A stretch of 23,809 bases of DNA from assembly GCA_002369525.1 (NCBI GenBank), contig DFFN01000069.1, forward strand, positions 283 to 24,091, in the 5' to 3' direction. The DNA comes from Lachnoclostridium sp. UBA3775 (GTDB lineage Bacteria; Bacillota; Clostridia; Lachnospirales; Lachnospiraceae). Made by a program: the position numbers and the translations under genes. The notes beneath the pieces were generated by a model, which worked only from the letters and a program-made list of their open reading frames with translations, did not search any database and had not been told where the DNA came from. Of this stretch, positions 16,007 to 23,809 are shown piece after piece; the stretch's first letter is position 1, and each line of letters starts with the position of its first letter.

Positions 16007-16023
16007 TTAGGTGAAAATGATTG

Positions 16024-16053
16024 CCGGAGCTTTGGGCTCCGGTGATTTTTTTT
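16024..16053 (+). terminator. Intrinsic terminator of the hprK-crh operon
   Basis: CCGGAGC (16024-16030) and GCTCCGG (16036-16042) form a GC-rich 7-bp stem with a 5-base loop, followed after three bases by eight T residues (16046-16053). It separates the hprK-crh operon from the dnaE operon. Confidence 0.9.
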
Positions 16054-16054
16054 C

Positions 16055-16084
16055 TTGTATAATAGATGAGACTTGTGCTATAAT
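16055..16084 (+). promoter_or_regulatory. Promoter of the small membrane gene-dnaE operon
   Basis: TTGTAT at 16055-16060, an 18-base spacer and perfect TATAAT at 16079-16084, with TG at 16076-16077 giving an extended -10. It starts immediately after the T tract of the upstream terminator. Confidence 0.65.
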
Positions 16085-16131
16085 AAACATCAAATAAGCC
16101 TAAATTTCGGGCGTAAAAACCGGCGGTACTT

Positions 16132-16338
16132 ATGAAAGAAAAAAACTACAGGGATATTTCGAACTACAAAGAAGAGTATGACGAAAAAATCCGTCAGGAA
16201 ATTGAAATACGAAAGCTTCGCCGTGAGCAGCTTCAAAAGCATAGGGTAAAGATCACAAGATGCAATCTCCTTATCGTATGTGAGCTTGTGACCCTTGTGG
16301 TTCTTTTGGTCGCTTTGGTTTTGATAATGACTGTCTGA
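16132..16338 (+). CDS. Small single-pass membrane protein upstream of dnaE
   Basis: 68 residues. The first 43 are very charged (many Lys, Arg, Glu, with an Arg/Lys/Gln-rich stretch that could be helical or coiled coil). The last 23 (LLIVCELVTLVVLLVALVLIMTV) form one membrane helix ending at the C-terminus. The topology is that of a tail-anchored protein with a cytosolic basic head. There is no strong Shine-Dalgarno before the ATG. A dedicated promoter lies 48 bases upstream and the stop sits inside the dnaE ribosome site, so the gene is probably real and coupled to dnaE. No family is recognised; septum-related FtsL/DivIC-like proteins have the opposite order and topology. Confidence 0.7.
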   Translation: MKEKNYRDISNYKEEYDEKIRQEIEIRKLRREQLQKHRVKITRCNLLIVCELVTLVVLLVALVLIMTV

Positions 16339-16348
16339 GGAGCTTTAC

Positions 16349-19300
16349 ATGGATTTTGTGCATCTTCATGTCCACACAGGCTACAGCCTTCTGGACGGGT
16401 CCGGAAAAATTCAGGATATGGTAAACAGGGCAAAGGAGCTCGGGTTTAAGAGCCTTGCCATAACGGATCACGGGGTTATGTACGGCGTCATAGATTTTTA
16501 TGATGCCTGCCTCGCGGCAGAGATAAAGCCGATAATAGGCTGCGAGGTTTATGTTGCTCCGGGTTCACGCTTTGAAAAGGAAGGAAGCGTGAGCGATGAC
16601 AGGTACTACCATCTCATACTTCTTGCAGAAAACGATAAGGGCTACCGCAACCTGATGAAAATAGTGAGCAAGGGCTTTACGGAAGGCTTCTATTATAAGC
16701 CGAGGATAGACCATGAGCTTCTTGAACAATATCATGAGGGAATAATCGCCTTAAGCGCATGTCTTGCAGGCGAAATACCGCAGAATATAGTAAAAGGCTT
16801 CTATGAAGAAGCAAAGGAGACTGCACTCTGGTACAGAAGCATATTTGGCGAGGAAAATTTTTTCCTTGAACTGCAGGATCACGGCATACCGGAGCAGAAG
16901 CTTGTAAATCAGGCTCTGTTAAGGATCCATAATGAAACCGGGATTCCGTTGGTTGCAACCAACGATGTGCATTATGTATATGAAGAGGACTGGGAGGCCC
17001 ATGATATCCTGCTCTGCATACAGACGCAGCGAAAGGTCGCGGACGAAAACCGCATGAGATACCAGAAGGGCAAGTTCTATCTTAAGTCTGCAGAGGAAAT
17101 GTGCGAGCTTTTTCCTTATGCAAAGGAAGCTCTGGAAAATACGGTAAAGATTGCAGAGCGGTGCAAGGTTGAAATAGAGTTCGGCAACTATAAGCTGCCG
17201 AAGTTTGATGTGCCGGACGGCAAGAGCGCCGAAGCATATCTTGAAGAGCTCTGCATAAAGGGCCTTAAGAAACGTTATCCGGACAAATGGGAGGACAATC
17301 TTCCAAGGCTTCAGTATGAGCTCGGCGTGATAAAGAAGATGGGCTTTGTGGATTATTTCCTGATAGTTTCCGACTTTATCAGATATGCCAAGAACAACGA
17401 TATACCGGTGGGACCGGGAAGAGGTTCGGCGGCAGGAAGCATAGTCTCATACTGCCTTGCGATCACGGAGCTCGATCCGATCAAATACAGTCTGCTCTTT
17501 GAACGTTTCCTTAATCCGGAGCGTGTGACGATGCCGGATATAGACGTTGATTTCTGCTATGCGAGAAGACAGGAAGTCATCGACTATGTGGTTAAAAAGT
17601 ACGGAGTGGCAAACGTGGTCCAGATCGTCACCTTCGGTACGCTTGCCGCTAGGGGCGTGATAAGGGATGTGGGCCGTGCGATGGACCTGCCTTATTCAAA
17701 ATGTGACAGCATTGCAAAAATGGTTCCGCAGGAGCTTAACATAACGATCGACAAGGCGCTGGAGGAAAACGCGGAGCTTCGCGAGCTCTACGAAACGGAC
17801 CCTGAGGTAAGGGAGCTTATCAAGATAAGCAAGCGCCTCGAGGGACTGCCGAGACATACCTCGATACATGCGGCCGGTGTCGTAATTTCAAATGCGCCCG
17901 CAGAGGAATATGTACCGCTTCAGAAAAGCGCCGATGACATAATAACCACCCAATATACGATGGTTGCGATCGAGCGTCTCGGACTTTTGAAAATGGACTT
18001 CCTGGGCCTGAGGAACCTGACGGTCATAAAGGATGTTGAGAATCTTGTAAAAAAGAGGGAGCCGTCCTTTGAAGTAAATAAGATAGCCTATGACGACAGA
18101 TCGGTTTACGAACTGATATCCTCAGGAAAAACCTCGGGTATCTTCCAGCTTGAAAGCGCAGGCATGAGCTCGTTCATGAAGGAACTGTCGCCGGATTGCA
18201 TGGAGGATGTTATCGCGGGTATCTCGCTGTACAGGCCGGGCCCGATGGATTTCATCCCGAAATATATTAAAGGAAAAAACAATAAAAAAGAAATAGAATA
18301 TGACTGCAAGGAGCTTGTTCCGATACTTGAGCCGACCTACGGCTGCATCGTGTATCAGGAGCAGGTAATGCAGATAGTCCGCGAGCTTGCGGGCTATACC
18401 TTCGGTCAGAGCGACAATCTGCGCCGTGCCATGTCAAAGAAAAAAGACTATGTTATGCAGGCGGAGAGAAAGAGCTTTGTATACGGCGACCCGGAGCGTT
18501 CGATACCGGGATGCGTGGCCAAGGGCATACCGGAGGATGTTGCGAACAAGATATATGACGAAATGGTGGATTTTGCGAAGTACGCCTTCAATAAATCACA
18601 TGCGGCCTGCTACGCGGTGCTGGCTTACCAGACGGCATATCTTAAAAGATATTATCCGGTTGAATTCATGGCGGCGCTTCTGACCTCCGTAATTGAAAAT
18701 ACCGGGAAGCTGATCTCCTATATACAGGAGTGCAGGCAGATGGGAATAAAGGTCCTGCCTCCGGACATAAACCTCGGAAGCTCAGAGTTTACGGTTTCCG
18801 ACGGGAACATATACTATGGTCTCTGCGCAATAAAGGGCCTCGGACGGCCCGTGATCGCTTCGATAGTAAAGGAACGCGAAAAGAACGGACCTTATAAGGA
18901 CATCAAGGATTTCTGCGAGAGAACCTATGATACCGAGGTAAGCAAGAGAACGATAGAAAATCTCATAAAGGCGGGAGCTTTTGACTCGCTGCCCGGCAAC
19001 AGACGGCAGCTTATGCAGCTCTATCCCGACATGGTTGAAAACATTGCAAGGGACAGAAAGAAGAGCCTGAGCGGCCAGATGAATCTTTTTGATCTTTTAG
19101 GCGGGGGAAACGAGGAAGCGGGAAATGTGATAAGCTATCCCGACCTTGAAGAATTTGACAAGCCTCAGCTTCTCTTCTTCGAAAAAGAGGTCCTTGGCAT
19201 GTATGTCAGCGGTCATCCCCTTGAGCAGTATGAAGAGGAGATGAACGAGAATACAAGCTGCAGGGCGTCGGATTTCGTGCTGAATGAAGAAACGGGACTG

Positions 19301-19828
19301 CCAGAGCTTGAGGGCGACAAGCTTGTCATACTCGGCGGAATGGTGACGGCGAGGACGCTTAAGACTACCAAGCATAACGAGATGATGTGCTTCTTTACGC
19401 TTGAGGATGTGACGGGCGCGGTGGAGGTTATCGCTTTTCCGAAAACCTTCGAAAGATACCGCTACATTATCAATGAGGACGCAAGGATTTATGTGCGCGG
19501 AAGGGTTAGCGTAGAGGATGACAAGAATGCCAAGCTCATCTGTCAGGATGTTGTATCGTTTGACGAAACACCCGGTGAGCTCTGGATAAAATATCCGGAC
19601 AAGGATGCTGCAAAAGCGGATGAAAATTTCCTGTCCGAATATATACAAAGGACACCGGGCGTCAGCAAGGTTGCTTTGTACTGCGAGGCCGAAAAGGCTA
19701 TAAAGAAACTGCCCGAGCGCATAAGGGTATGCATAAACGAAAGAAATCTTTCGGAGCTCAGGAGCAGATACGGTGAAAAAAATGTTTCGGTGAAAAAATC
19801 AAATCTCCGGACAATTTGGAATATATGA
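16349..19828 (+). CDS. dnaE: DNA polymerase III alpha subunit, DnaE type
   Basis: 1159 residues, full length. DnaE is the C-family replicative polymerase; in Firmicutes it works beside PolC, extending primers at the fork. Order: an N-terminal PHP domain (HLHVHTGYSLLDG 5-17, ITDHGVMYG) with its metal ligands apparently intact, the palm with GPGRGSAAGS and PDIDVDF (Asp399, Asp401), third catalytic Asp550 in KMDFLGLRNL, fingers, tandem HhH, a SLSGQMNLFDLL segment, and a C-terminal OB fold (LVILGGMVTARTLKT, FFTLEDVTGAVEVIAFP). There is no internal 3'-5' exonuclease insertion, which separates it from PolC. GAGGAG at 16337-16342 is 6 bases before the ATG. pfkA follows 16 bases after the stop, an arrangement common in Clostridia. 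Confidence 0.97.
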   Translation: MDFVHLHVHTGYSLLDGSGKIQDMVNRAKELGFKSLAITDHGVMYGVIDFYDACLAAEIKPIIGCEVYVAPGSRFEKEGSVSDDRYYHLILLAENDKGYRNLMKIVSKGFTEGFYYKPRIDHELLEQYHEGIIALSACLAGEIPQNIVKGFYEEAKETALWYRSIFGEENFFLELQDHGIPEQKLVNQALLRIHNETGIPLVATNDVHYVYEEDWEAHDILLCIQTQRKVADENRMRYQKGKFYLKSAEEMCELFPYAKEALENTVKIAERCKVEIEFGNYKLPKFDVPDGKSAEAYLEELCIKGLKKRYPDKWEDNLPRLQYELGVIKKMGFVDYFLIVSDFIRYAKNNDIPVGPGRGSAAGSIVSYCLAITELDPIKYSLLFERFLNPERVTMPDIDVDFCYARRQEVIDYVVKKYGVANVVQIVTFGTLAARGVIRDVGRAMDLPYSKCDSIAKMVPQELNITIDKALEENAELRELYETDPEVRELIKISKRLEGLPRHTSIHAAGVVISNAPAEEYVPLQKSADDIITTQYTMVAIERLGLLKMDFLGLRNLTVIKDVENLVKKREPSFEVNKIAYDDRSVYELISSGKTSGIFQLESAGMSSFMKELSPDCMEDVIAGISLYRPGPMDFIPKYIKGKNNKKEIEYDCKELVPILEPTYGCIVYQEQVMQIVRELAGYTFGQSDNLRRAMSKKKDYVMQAERKSFVYGDPERSIPGCVAKGIPEDVANKIYDEMVDFAKYAFNKSHAACYAVLAYQTAYLKRYYPVEFMAALLTSVIENTGKLISYIQECRQMGIKVLPPDINLGSSEFTVSDGNIYYGLCAIKGLGRPVIASIVKEREKNGPYKDIKDFCERTYDTEVSKRTIENLIKAGAFDSLPGNRRQLMQLYPDMVENIARDRKKSLSGQMNLFDLLGGGNEEAGNVISYPDLEEFDKPQLLFFEKEVLGMYVSGHPLEQYEEEMNENTSCRASDFVLNEETGLPELEGDKLVILGGMVTARTLKTTKHNEMMCFFTLEDVTGAVEVIAFPKTFERYRYIINEDARIYVRGRVSVEDDKNAKLICQDVVSFDETPGELWIKYPDKDAAKADENFLSEYIQRTPGVSKVALYCEAEKAIKKLPERIRVCINERNLSELRSRYGEKNVSVKKSNLRTIWNI

Positions 19829-19844
19829 TAAGAGGTAAGTGAAA

Positions 19845-20837
19845 ATGGCTTATATGAAAAAGAAAACAAATGAAGCAATGACGGTAGGAGTTTTAACCAG
19901 CGGCGGTGACGCGCCCGGAATGAACGCTGCCGTAAGGGCGGTCGTAAGATGCGGTATCGTAGCGGGATTCCAGGTAAAGGGAATCAGACGCGGTTATACG
20001 GGTCTTCTTGAAGAGGATATTTTCGACATGAACGCAAGAAGCGTTGCCGATATAATCCAGAAGGGCGGCACGATACTTTATACCGCAAGATGTCCCGAAA
20101 TGATGAGACCCGAGGGACAGGAAAAGGCAGCCTTCATTCTTAAAAAGCACGGCATCGACGCGCTTGTGGTTATCGGCGGCGACGGTTCCTACCGCGGTGC
20201 CCTTGCTCTTGCGAGGGAAGGCATCAACGTTGTCGGAATTCCCGGTACCATAGACCTTGACATTGCATGCTCCGACTATACCATCGGCTTTGATACGGCG
20301 CTCAATACCGCAATGGAAGCCATCGATAAGGTCAGGGATACCTCGGCTTCGCATGAGCGTTGCTCGATAATCGAGGTTATGGGGCGCAAGGCAGGCCACA
20401 TCGCACTCTGGTCCGGTATTGCGACCGGTGCCGAGGAGGTGCTTGTTACCGAGCGCTATGACTATGATGAGCAGAGGATAATCGACAATATAATCGAGAA
20501 GAAGAAGCTCGGCAAGAAGCTTCACATTATAATAAATGCCGAGGGTATCGGCGATTCCAACGGTATGGCAAAGCGTATCGAGGCTGCAACCGGCCTTGAA
20601 ACAAGAGCTACCATCATCGGATATATGCAACGTGGCGGTTCGCCCACCTGCCGTGACAGAGTTATGGCTTCAGCCATGGGAGCGAAAGCCATCGAAATCC
20701 TTGCCGAAGGCAAGACAAAGAGGATAGTTGCATGGAAACACGGTGAATTCTGCGATTATGACATTGAGGAAGCTCTCGAAATGCAGAAGGATCTTAACGA
20801 CGATCTTTGGGAGATCAGCAGAAAGCTCTGCCGCTAA
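19845..20837 (+). CDS. pfkA: ATP-dependent 6-phosphofructokinase
   Basis: 330 residues. It catalyses fructose 6-phosphate to fructose 1,6-bisphosphate, the committing step of glycolysis. Motifs: GVLTSGGDAPGMNAAVRAVVR near the N-terminus, GGDGSYRGA (the Gly after GGD marks the ATP rather than pyrophosphate type), PGTIDLD with catalytic Asp137 and Asp139, and EVMGRKAGHIAL. The classical motif is TIDND; Leu138 replaces Asn, which I recall as usual in Lachnospiraceae enzymes. ATG 19845 is preferred to GTG 19839, since AGAGG at 19831-19835 is 9 and 3 bases upstream respectively. Its place in one operon behind dnaE ties glycolysis to replication genes, a link known in Bacillus genetics. Confidence 0.96.
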   Translation: MAYMKKKTNEAMTVGVLTSGGDAPGMNAAVRAVVRCGIVAGFQVKGIRRGYTGLLEEDIFDMNARSVADIIQKGGTILYTARCPEMMRPEGQEKAAFILKKHGIDALVVIGGDGSYRGALALAREGINVVGIPGTIDLDIACSDYTIGFDTALNTAMEAIDKVRDTSASHERCSIIEVMGRKAGHIALWSGIATGAEEVLVTERYDYDEQRIIDNIIEKKKLGKKLHIIINAEGIGDSNGMAKRIEAATGLETRATIIGYMQRGGSPTCRDRVMASAMGAKAIEILAEGKTKRIVAWKHGEFCDYDIEEALEMQKDLNDDLWEISRKLCR

Positions 20838-20852
20838 GCTTTGGATGACGAT

Positions 20853-21443
20853 ATGATTAGATATGAATTTGATGTAAAAATGAAAACCGAGGACATGTTC
20901 GCCTTCATGCTCAGGCAGCAGTACGGAGGAATCAGGGGCATAGCATTTCTTTTTGTTGACTTTGCCCTGATACTGAACCTTGTATGGAAGTGGGGCAGCC
21001 TCAGTACGGCGACCAAGCTTATCATGCTGATAGTGGTCATCCTTCTTACCGTTATCGAGCCGATGCAGCTTTATCTTAAGGCACATGGACAGGTTAAATA
21101 TTCGGAAAGGCTTAAGGCAAGCAACCATTATGTGCTTGACAAGGACGGGATTACCATTTCCCAGGGCGAGCAGAGCCTGGGCTTTAAGTGGGGCCATCTA
21201 TATAAATATGTAAATACGGCAAAGAGAGTGTTTGTATATACTTCGAGGGCTTCGGCCTTTGTGATTCCGAAGAATGCTCTGGGCGACGAGGCGCTTGATT
21301 ATCTGATACTTATGTTACGCGAGCATAAGGACATGTTTCTGTCGCTGGGTTCAGACACAATTGAAGTAAACGGTGTCAAAGCCTGTGAACTTGAAAAAGC
21401 GGCAGAGGATGCACAAAAAGGCGGGGAGGAAGCCGATGAGTAA
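20853..21443 (+). CDS. YcxB-like membrane protein
   Basis: 196 residues of unknown function. Two adjacent membrane helices (about residues 27-45 and 52-72) are followed by a C-terminal soluble domain. Its pattern (NHYVLDKDGITISQGEQSLGFKWGHLYKYVNTAKRV split by short gaps, then VYTSRASAFVIPKNAL) matches the YcxB-like family as I know it. Such proteins are widespread in Clostridia without an assigned role. The start is uncertain: ATG 20853 (weak GGATGA upstream) or TTG 20841, four codons earlier, right after pfkA. The end overlaps tsaE by 8 bases. The acidic last 20 residues (KAAEDAQKGGEEADE) include the tsaE ribosome site. Confidence 0.85.
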   Translation: MIRYEFDVKMKTEDMFAFMLRQQYGGIRGIAFLFVDFALILNLVWKWGSLSTATKLIMLIVVILLTVIEPMQLYLKAHGQVKYSERLKASNHYVLDKDGITISQGEQSLGFKWGHLYKYVNTAKRVFVYTSRASAFVIPKNALGDEALDYLILMLREHKDMFLSLGSDTIEVNGVKACELEKAAEDAQKGGEEADE

Positions 21444-21900
21444 CGCTCTTAAGATGGAATCCTTTTCCGCAAAGGACACCTTTGAATTCGGACGCATGCT
21501 CGGAGAAAAGCTTACGGCAGGTACGATAATATGTCTTTCGGGAGATCTCGGCACGGGAAAAACGGTATTTACCAAAGGCCTTGCAAAAGGACTTGGTATA
21601 AGCGAGCCGGTTGTGTCTCCGACATTTACCATAGTACAGGAGTATAAAGAGGGAAGGCTCCCTCTTTATCATTTTGATACCTATCGTATCGACGATCCCG
21701 ATGAAATGTATGAGGTGGGGCTTGACGATTATCTTTTCGGCGACGGGATATGTGTTATCGAGTGGGCCGAAACGATCAAAGAGCTGTTGCCGGAAGAATA
21801 TTATAAACTTACGATAAAAAAAGTGCCTGAAAAAGGCAATGATTACAGGATGATCGATTTTGAAAAGAAAGGATCGTCCGGTGAGGGAGATAAGCAGTAA
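21436..21900 (+). CDS. tsaE: tRNA threonylcarbamoyladenosine biosynthesis ATPase TsaE
   Basis: 154 residues. TsaE is the small P-loop ATPase that works with TsaB and TsaD to install the t6A modification at position 37 of ANN-decoding tRNAs. Seen: Walker A GDLGTGKT, SPTFTIVQEY, and HFDTYRIDDPDEMYEVGLDDY with the ICVIEWAE Walker B-like segment. GGGGAGG ends 6 bases before the ATG at 21436, within the end of the YcxB-like gene; a longer in-frame reading from 21373 lacks this. The stop is directly followed by the ATG of tsaB. Confidence 0.95.
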   Translation: MSNALKMESFSAKDTFEFGRMLGEKLTAGTIICLSGDLGTGKTVFTKGLAKGLGISEPVVSPTFTIVQEYKEGRLPLYHFDTYRIDDPDEMYEVGLDDYLFGDGICVIEWAETIKELLPEEYYKLTIKKVPEKGNDYRMIDFEKKGSSGEGDKQ

Positions 21901-22629
21901 ATGAAAATTCTTTCAATTGACGGTTCCGGAAATACCGCAAGCATTGCGGTTGCGGAGGATGAAAAGATACTTGCCGAGTACACCGTCAACCATAAAAAAA
22001 CTCATTCCCAGACATTGCTTCCGATGGTAAAGACCGTGCTTGATATGCTGGGCTTAAGTGTTTCGGACATGGATTATATTGCGGTTTCGAACGGGCCGGG
22101 GTCGTTTACCGGGCTCAGAATATGCGCTGCGACCGCAAAGGGCCTCGGACTTGCAACAAAAAAGCCCATGGTGGGCGTGAAGACTCTGGAGGGACTGGCC
22201 TATAATTTTGAGGGAACGGACTGCCTTGTCTGCCCGATGATGGATGCCAGAAGAAGCCAGGTATATACCGGGATTTATGCTTTTTCGGAAAAAGAAGGAG
22301 AATTTGTGCTTGAGGTGATAGAAGACCAGCAGGCTGTTCCGGTTGAGGAGATACTTGCAAAGGTAAACAGGCTGGGAAGAAAGGCCGTTTTTCTCGGAGA
22401 CGGTGTTCCGGTATACAAAGAAAAGATTGCATCGTCAGTTACAGTGCCCTACGTTCTTGCACCTGCCGGACATGATCTGCAGTCGGCTGCTTCGCTTTCG
22501 AGAGCAGCGTTTGCATATATCAAAGCGGGAAAGACCGTTTCGGCTACGGAGCTTGTACCGGAGTATCTCAGAATGTCCCAGGCAGAGAGGGAAAAGCTTG
22601 AGCGCGGAGAGAAAATAACGGCGGACTGA
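21901..22629 (+). CDS. tsaB: tRNA threonylcarbamoyladenosine biosynthesis protein TsaB
   Basis: 242 residues. TsaB is the inactive ASKHA-fold partner of TsaD in t6A synthesis. Its N-terminal half is conserved: MKILSIDGSGNTASIAV, the HSQTLLPMV helix and SNGPGSFTGLRI. It lacks the metal-binding histidines of TsaD, as expected for TsaB. Its ribosome site (GGGAG) is inside the tsaE tail and the genes abut with no gap. Two bases separate it from rimI. tsaD is not in the window, although tsaE-tsaB-rimI-tsaD is a common order. Confidence 0.95.
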   Translation: MKILSIDGSGNTASIAVAEDEKILAEYTVNHKKTHSQTLLPMVKTVLDMLGLSVSDMDYIAVSNGPGSFTGLRICAATAKGLGLATKKPMVGVKTLEGLAYNFEGTDCLVCPMMDARRSQVYTGIYAFSEKEGEFVLEVIEDQQAVPVEEILAKVNRLGRKAVFLGDGVPVYKEKIASSVTVPYVLAPAGHDLQSAASLSRAAFAYIKAGKTVSATELVPEYLRMSQAEREKLERGEKITAD

Positions 22630-22631
22630 AG

Positions 22632-23096
22632 ATGGATAATTGGATATTTACGGCCTTGTCGGAAAAAGATATTGACGAGGTCGAAAGAATAGAAAAGGAA
22701 AGTTTTTCGGAACCCTGGAGCAGAGATGCTTTTGAAGATGCAACAGACAACGGCTTCCACCGGATATACTGTCTTAAGCTTGGCACGGAAAACGGGGATA
22801 TTACGGTCGCATATATCGGCTGGGCCGTTGTATCGGGCGAGGCAGAGATAACAAACGTGGCGGTCGATGCAAAATTTCGTGGAAAGGGCTGCGGGAACGA
22901 GCTGATGAAGCATGCCATGGCCGCTTTTGAAAAAGAAGACGTTGAGAAGGTCTTCCTGGAGGTCCGTGCCGGAAACGCACCCGCAATCGGACTGTATGAA
23001 AAATTCGGTTTTCGGGGGATAGGCGTGAGAAAGAATTTCTACCGTTTTCCCACCGAAGACGCGATCGTAATGATGAAAAACATGATTTCAGAGTAA
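22632..23096 (+). CDS. rimI: Ribosomal protein S18 alanine N-acetyltransferase-like GNAT (RimI)
   Basis: 154 residues of the GNAT fold. Seen: an N-terminal DIDEVERIEKESFSEPWS typical of RimI, the acetyl-CoA loop RGKGCGNELM, EVRAGNAPAIGLYEKFGF and the closing RKNFYRFPTEDAIVMMK. RimI acetylates the N-terminal alanine of ribosomal protein S18; the family also has other protein targets. Position between tsaB and other RNA genes is the standard RimI context. No membrane or signal sequence. Confidence 0.92.
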   Translation: MDNWIFTALSEKDIDEVERIEKESFSEPWSRDAFEDATDNGFHRIYCLKLGTENGDITVAYIGWAVVSGEAEITNVAVDAKFRGKGCGNELMKHAMAAFEKEDVEKVFLEVRAGNAPAIGLYEKFGFRGIGVRKNFYRFPTEDAIVMMKNMISE

Positions 23097-23112
23097 GAGA
23101 GAGGAATAAACG

Positions 23113-23809
23113 ATGCTTGATGTTTGTCTTCTGGGCACGGGCGGTATGATGCCGCTTCCCAAAAGGTGGCTGACCTCGTGCTACACCAGATTCAACGGGA
23201 GTGCGCTTTTGATAGACTGCGGTGAGGGAACCCAGATCGCAATGCGCGAGGCGGGCATATCCTGTCATGATATAGACGTTATCGCGATCACCCATTTCCA
23301 TGGAGATCATATCAGCGGCCTTACCGGAATGCTTTTGTCCATGGGTAATGCCGACAGGACCGAACCGGTCACAATGGTGGGACCGAAGGGACTGGAAAAT
23401 GTTGTGAATAAGCTCCGCGTTATCGCTCCGGAGCTCCCGTTTGAAATAAAATATCTTGAAATTGAAGGAACGGAAGCCGAGTTTTCGCTTTACGGATACA
23501 CTCTTAAGGCTTTCAGGCTCAATCATAACATAACCTGCTACGGATATTGCCAGAGCATAGAAAGGGCCGGAAAGTTCATGCCGGAAAAGGCGGCACAGAA
23601 CAAAGTGCCTATGAAGGTGTGGAGCAGGCTGCAGAAAAATGCCGAGGCGGAATATGAGGGCGTGATCTATACGCAGGATATGATACTCGGTCCGAAAAGA
23701 AAGGGCATAAAGCTTACATACTGCACCGACAGCAGACCGGTTGAAAGAATAGCCGAAAATGCCAAAGGGTCGGATCTTTTTATATGCGAAGGCATGTACG
23801 GCGAGCCGG
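23113..23809 (+). CDS. rnz: Ribonuclease Z, 5' part (continues beyond window)
   Basis: 232 codons are visible from ATG 23113 after GAGAGGA; the 3' end is outside. RNase Z is the metallo-beta-lactamase-fold endonuclease that trims tRNA 3' ends. Seen: GTGGMMPLPKRWLTSC, LLIDCGEGTQIAM, the zinc motif THFHGDHISGL with His61, His63, Asp65 and His66, FRLNHNITCYGY (a usual HR in this motif is replaced by HN), YTQDMILGPKRKG and the Asp-containing YCTDSRPVE. The remaining zinc histidines should lie just past the edge. It appears to be the next gene of the dnaE-pfkA-tsa operon, 16 bases behind rimI. Confidence 0.93.
   Translation, partial: MLDVCLLGTGGMMPLPKRWLTSCYTRFNGSALLIDCGEGTQIAMREAGISCHDIDVIAITHFHGDHISGLTGMLLSMGNADRTEPVTMVGPKGLENVVNKLRVIAPELPFEIKYLEIEGTEAEFSLYGYTLKAFRLNHNITCYGYCQSIERAGKFMPEKAAQNKVPMKVWSRLQKNAEAEYEGVIYTQDMILGPKRKGIKLTYCTDSRPVERIAENAKGSDLFICEGMYGEP

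Noticed and set aside
1..23809. CRISPR arrays, tRNA or rRNA genes, insertion sequences, prophage genes
   Set aside because: No regularly spaced direct repeats, cloverleaf-like sequences, transposase or phage proteins were seen on either strand.

Overview
The window looks like a chromosomal segment from a Lachnospiraceae-type member of the Firmicutes (Clostridia). Three things point there: the housekeeping order uvrC / hprK / glucokinase / murB / whiA / crh / dnaE / pfkA, Shine-Dalgarno sites of GGAGG type with TTG, GTG and ATG starts, and Thr-Pro-rich linkers in the exported proteins. No rRNA, tRNA, CRISPR array, transposase or phage gene was found. Genus and species cannot be told from sequence reading alone.

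Region 1 (1-5983): a minus-strand lipoprotein gene running off the left edge is divergent from a metallophosphoesterase gene. A YbaK-type deacylase and a membrane-anchored CapA-like protein follow as a short operon. Next comes ftsH, with its own promoter and an intrinsic terminator that also lies in the uvrC leader.

Region 2 (6002-11915): uvrC carries a 48-bp palindromic element inserted in frame. It is followed by a self-contained AT-rich operon: lipoprotein, two ABC-2-like permeases and one ATPase with an E-loop of the bacitracin/lantibiotic-immunity type. This cassette separates uvrC from hprK and is the clearest accessory, poorly described unit here.

Region 3 (11943-16053): a tightly packed operon of hprK, ROK glucokinase, murB, whiA and a small HPr-like gene, closed by a strong terminator. 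The HPr-like protein has Asp at position 15 instead of the phosphorylatable His but keeps Ser46. It should therefore be a Crh-type regulatory target of HprK rather than a PTS phosphocarrier, so kinase and likely target share one operon.

Region 4 (16055-23809): a new promoter drives a 68-residue one-helix membrane protein and dnaE. Packed behind them are pfkA, a YcxB-like membrane protein, tsaE, tsaB, rimI and the first part of rnz, which leaves the window. The theme is replication, glycolysis and tRNA modification/maturation.

Most of the window is ordinary core genome. The items most worth a second look are the ABC/lipoprotein cassette, the palindromic insertion in UvrC, the Asp15 HPr paralogue and the small membrane protein coupled to dnaE.
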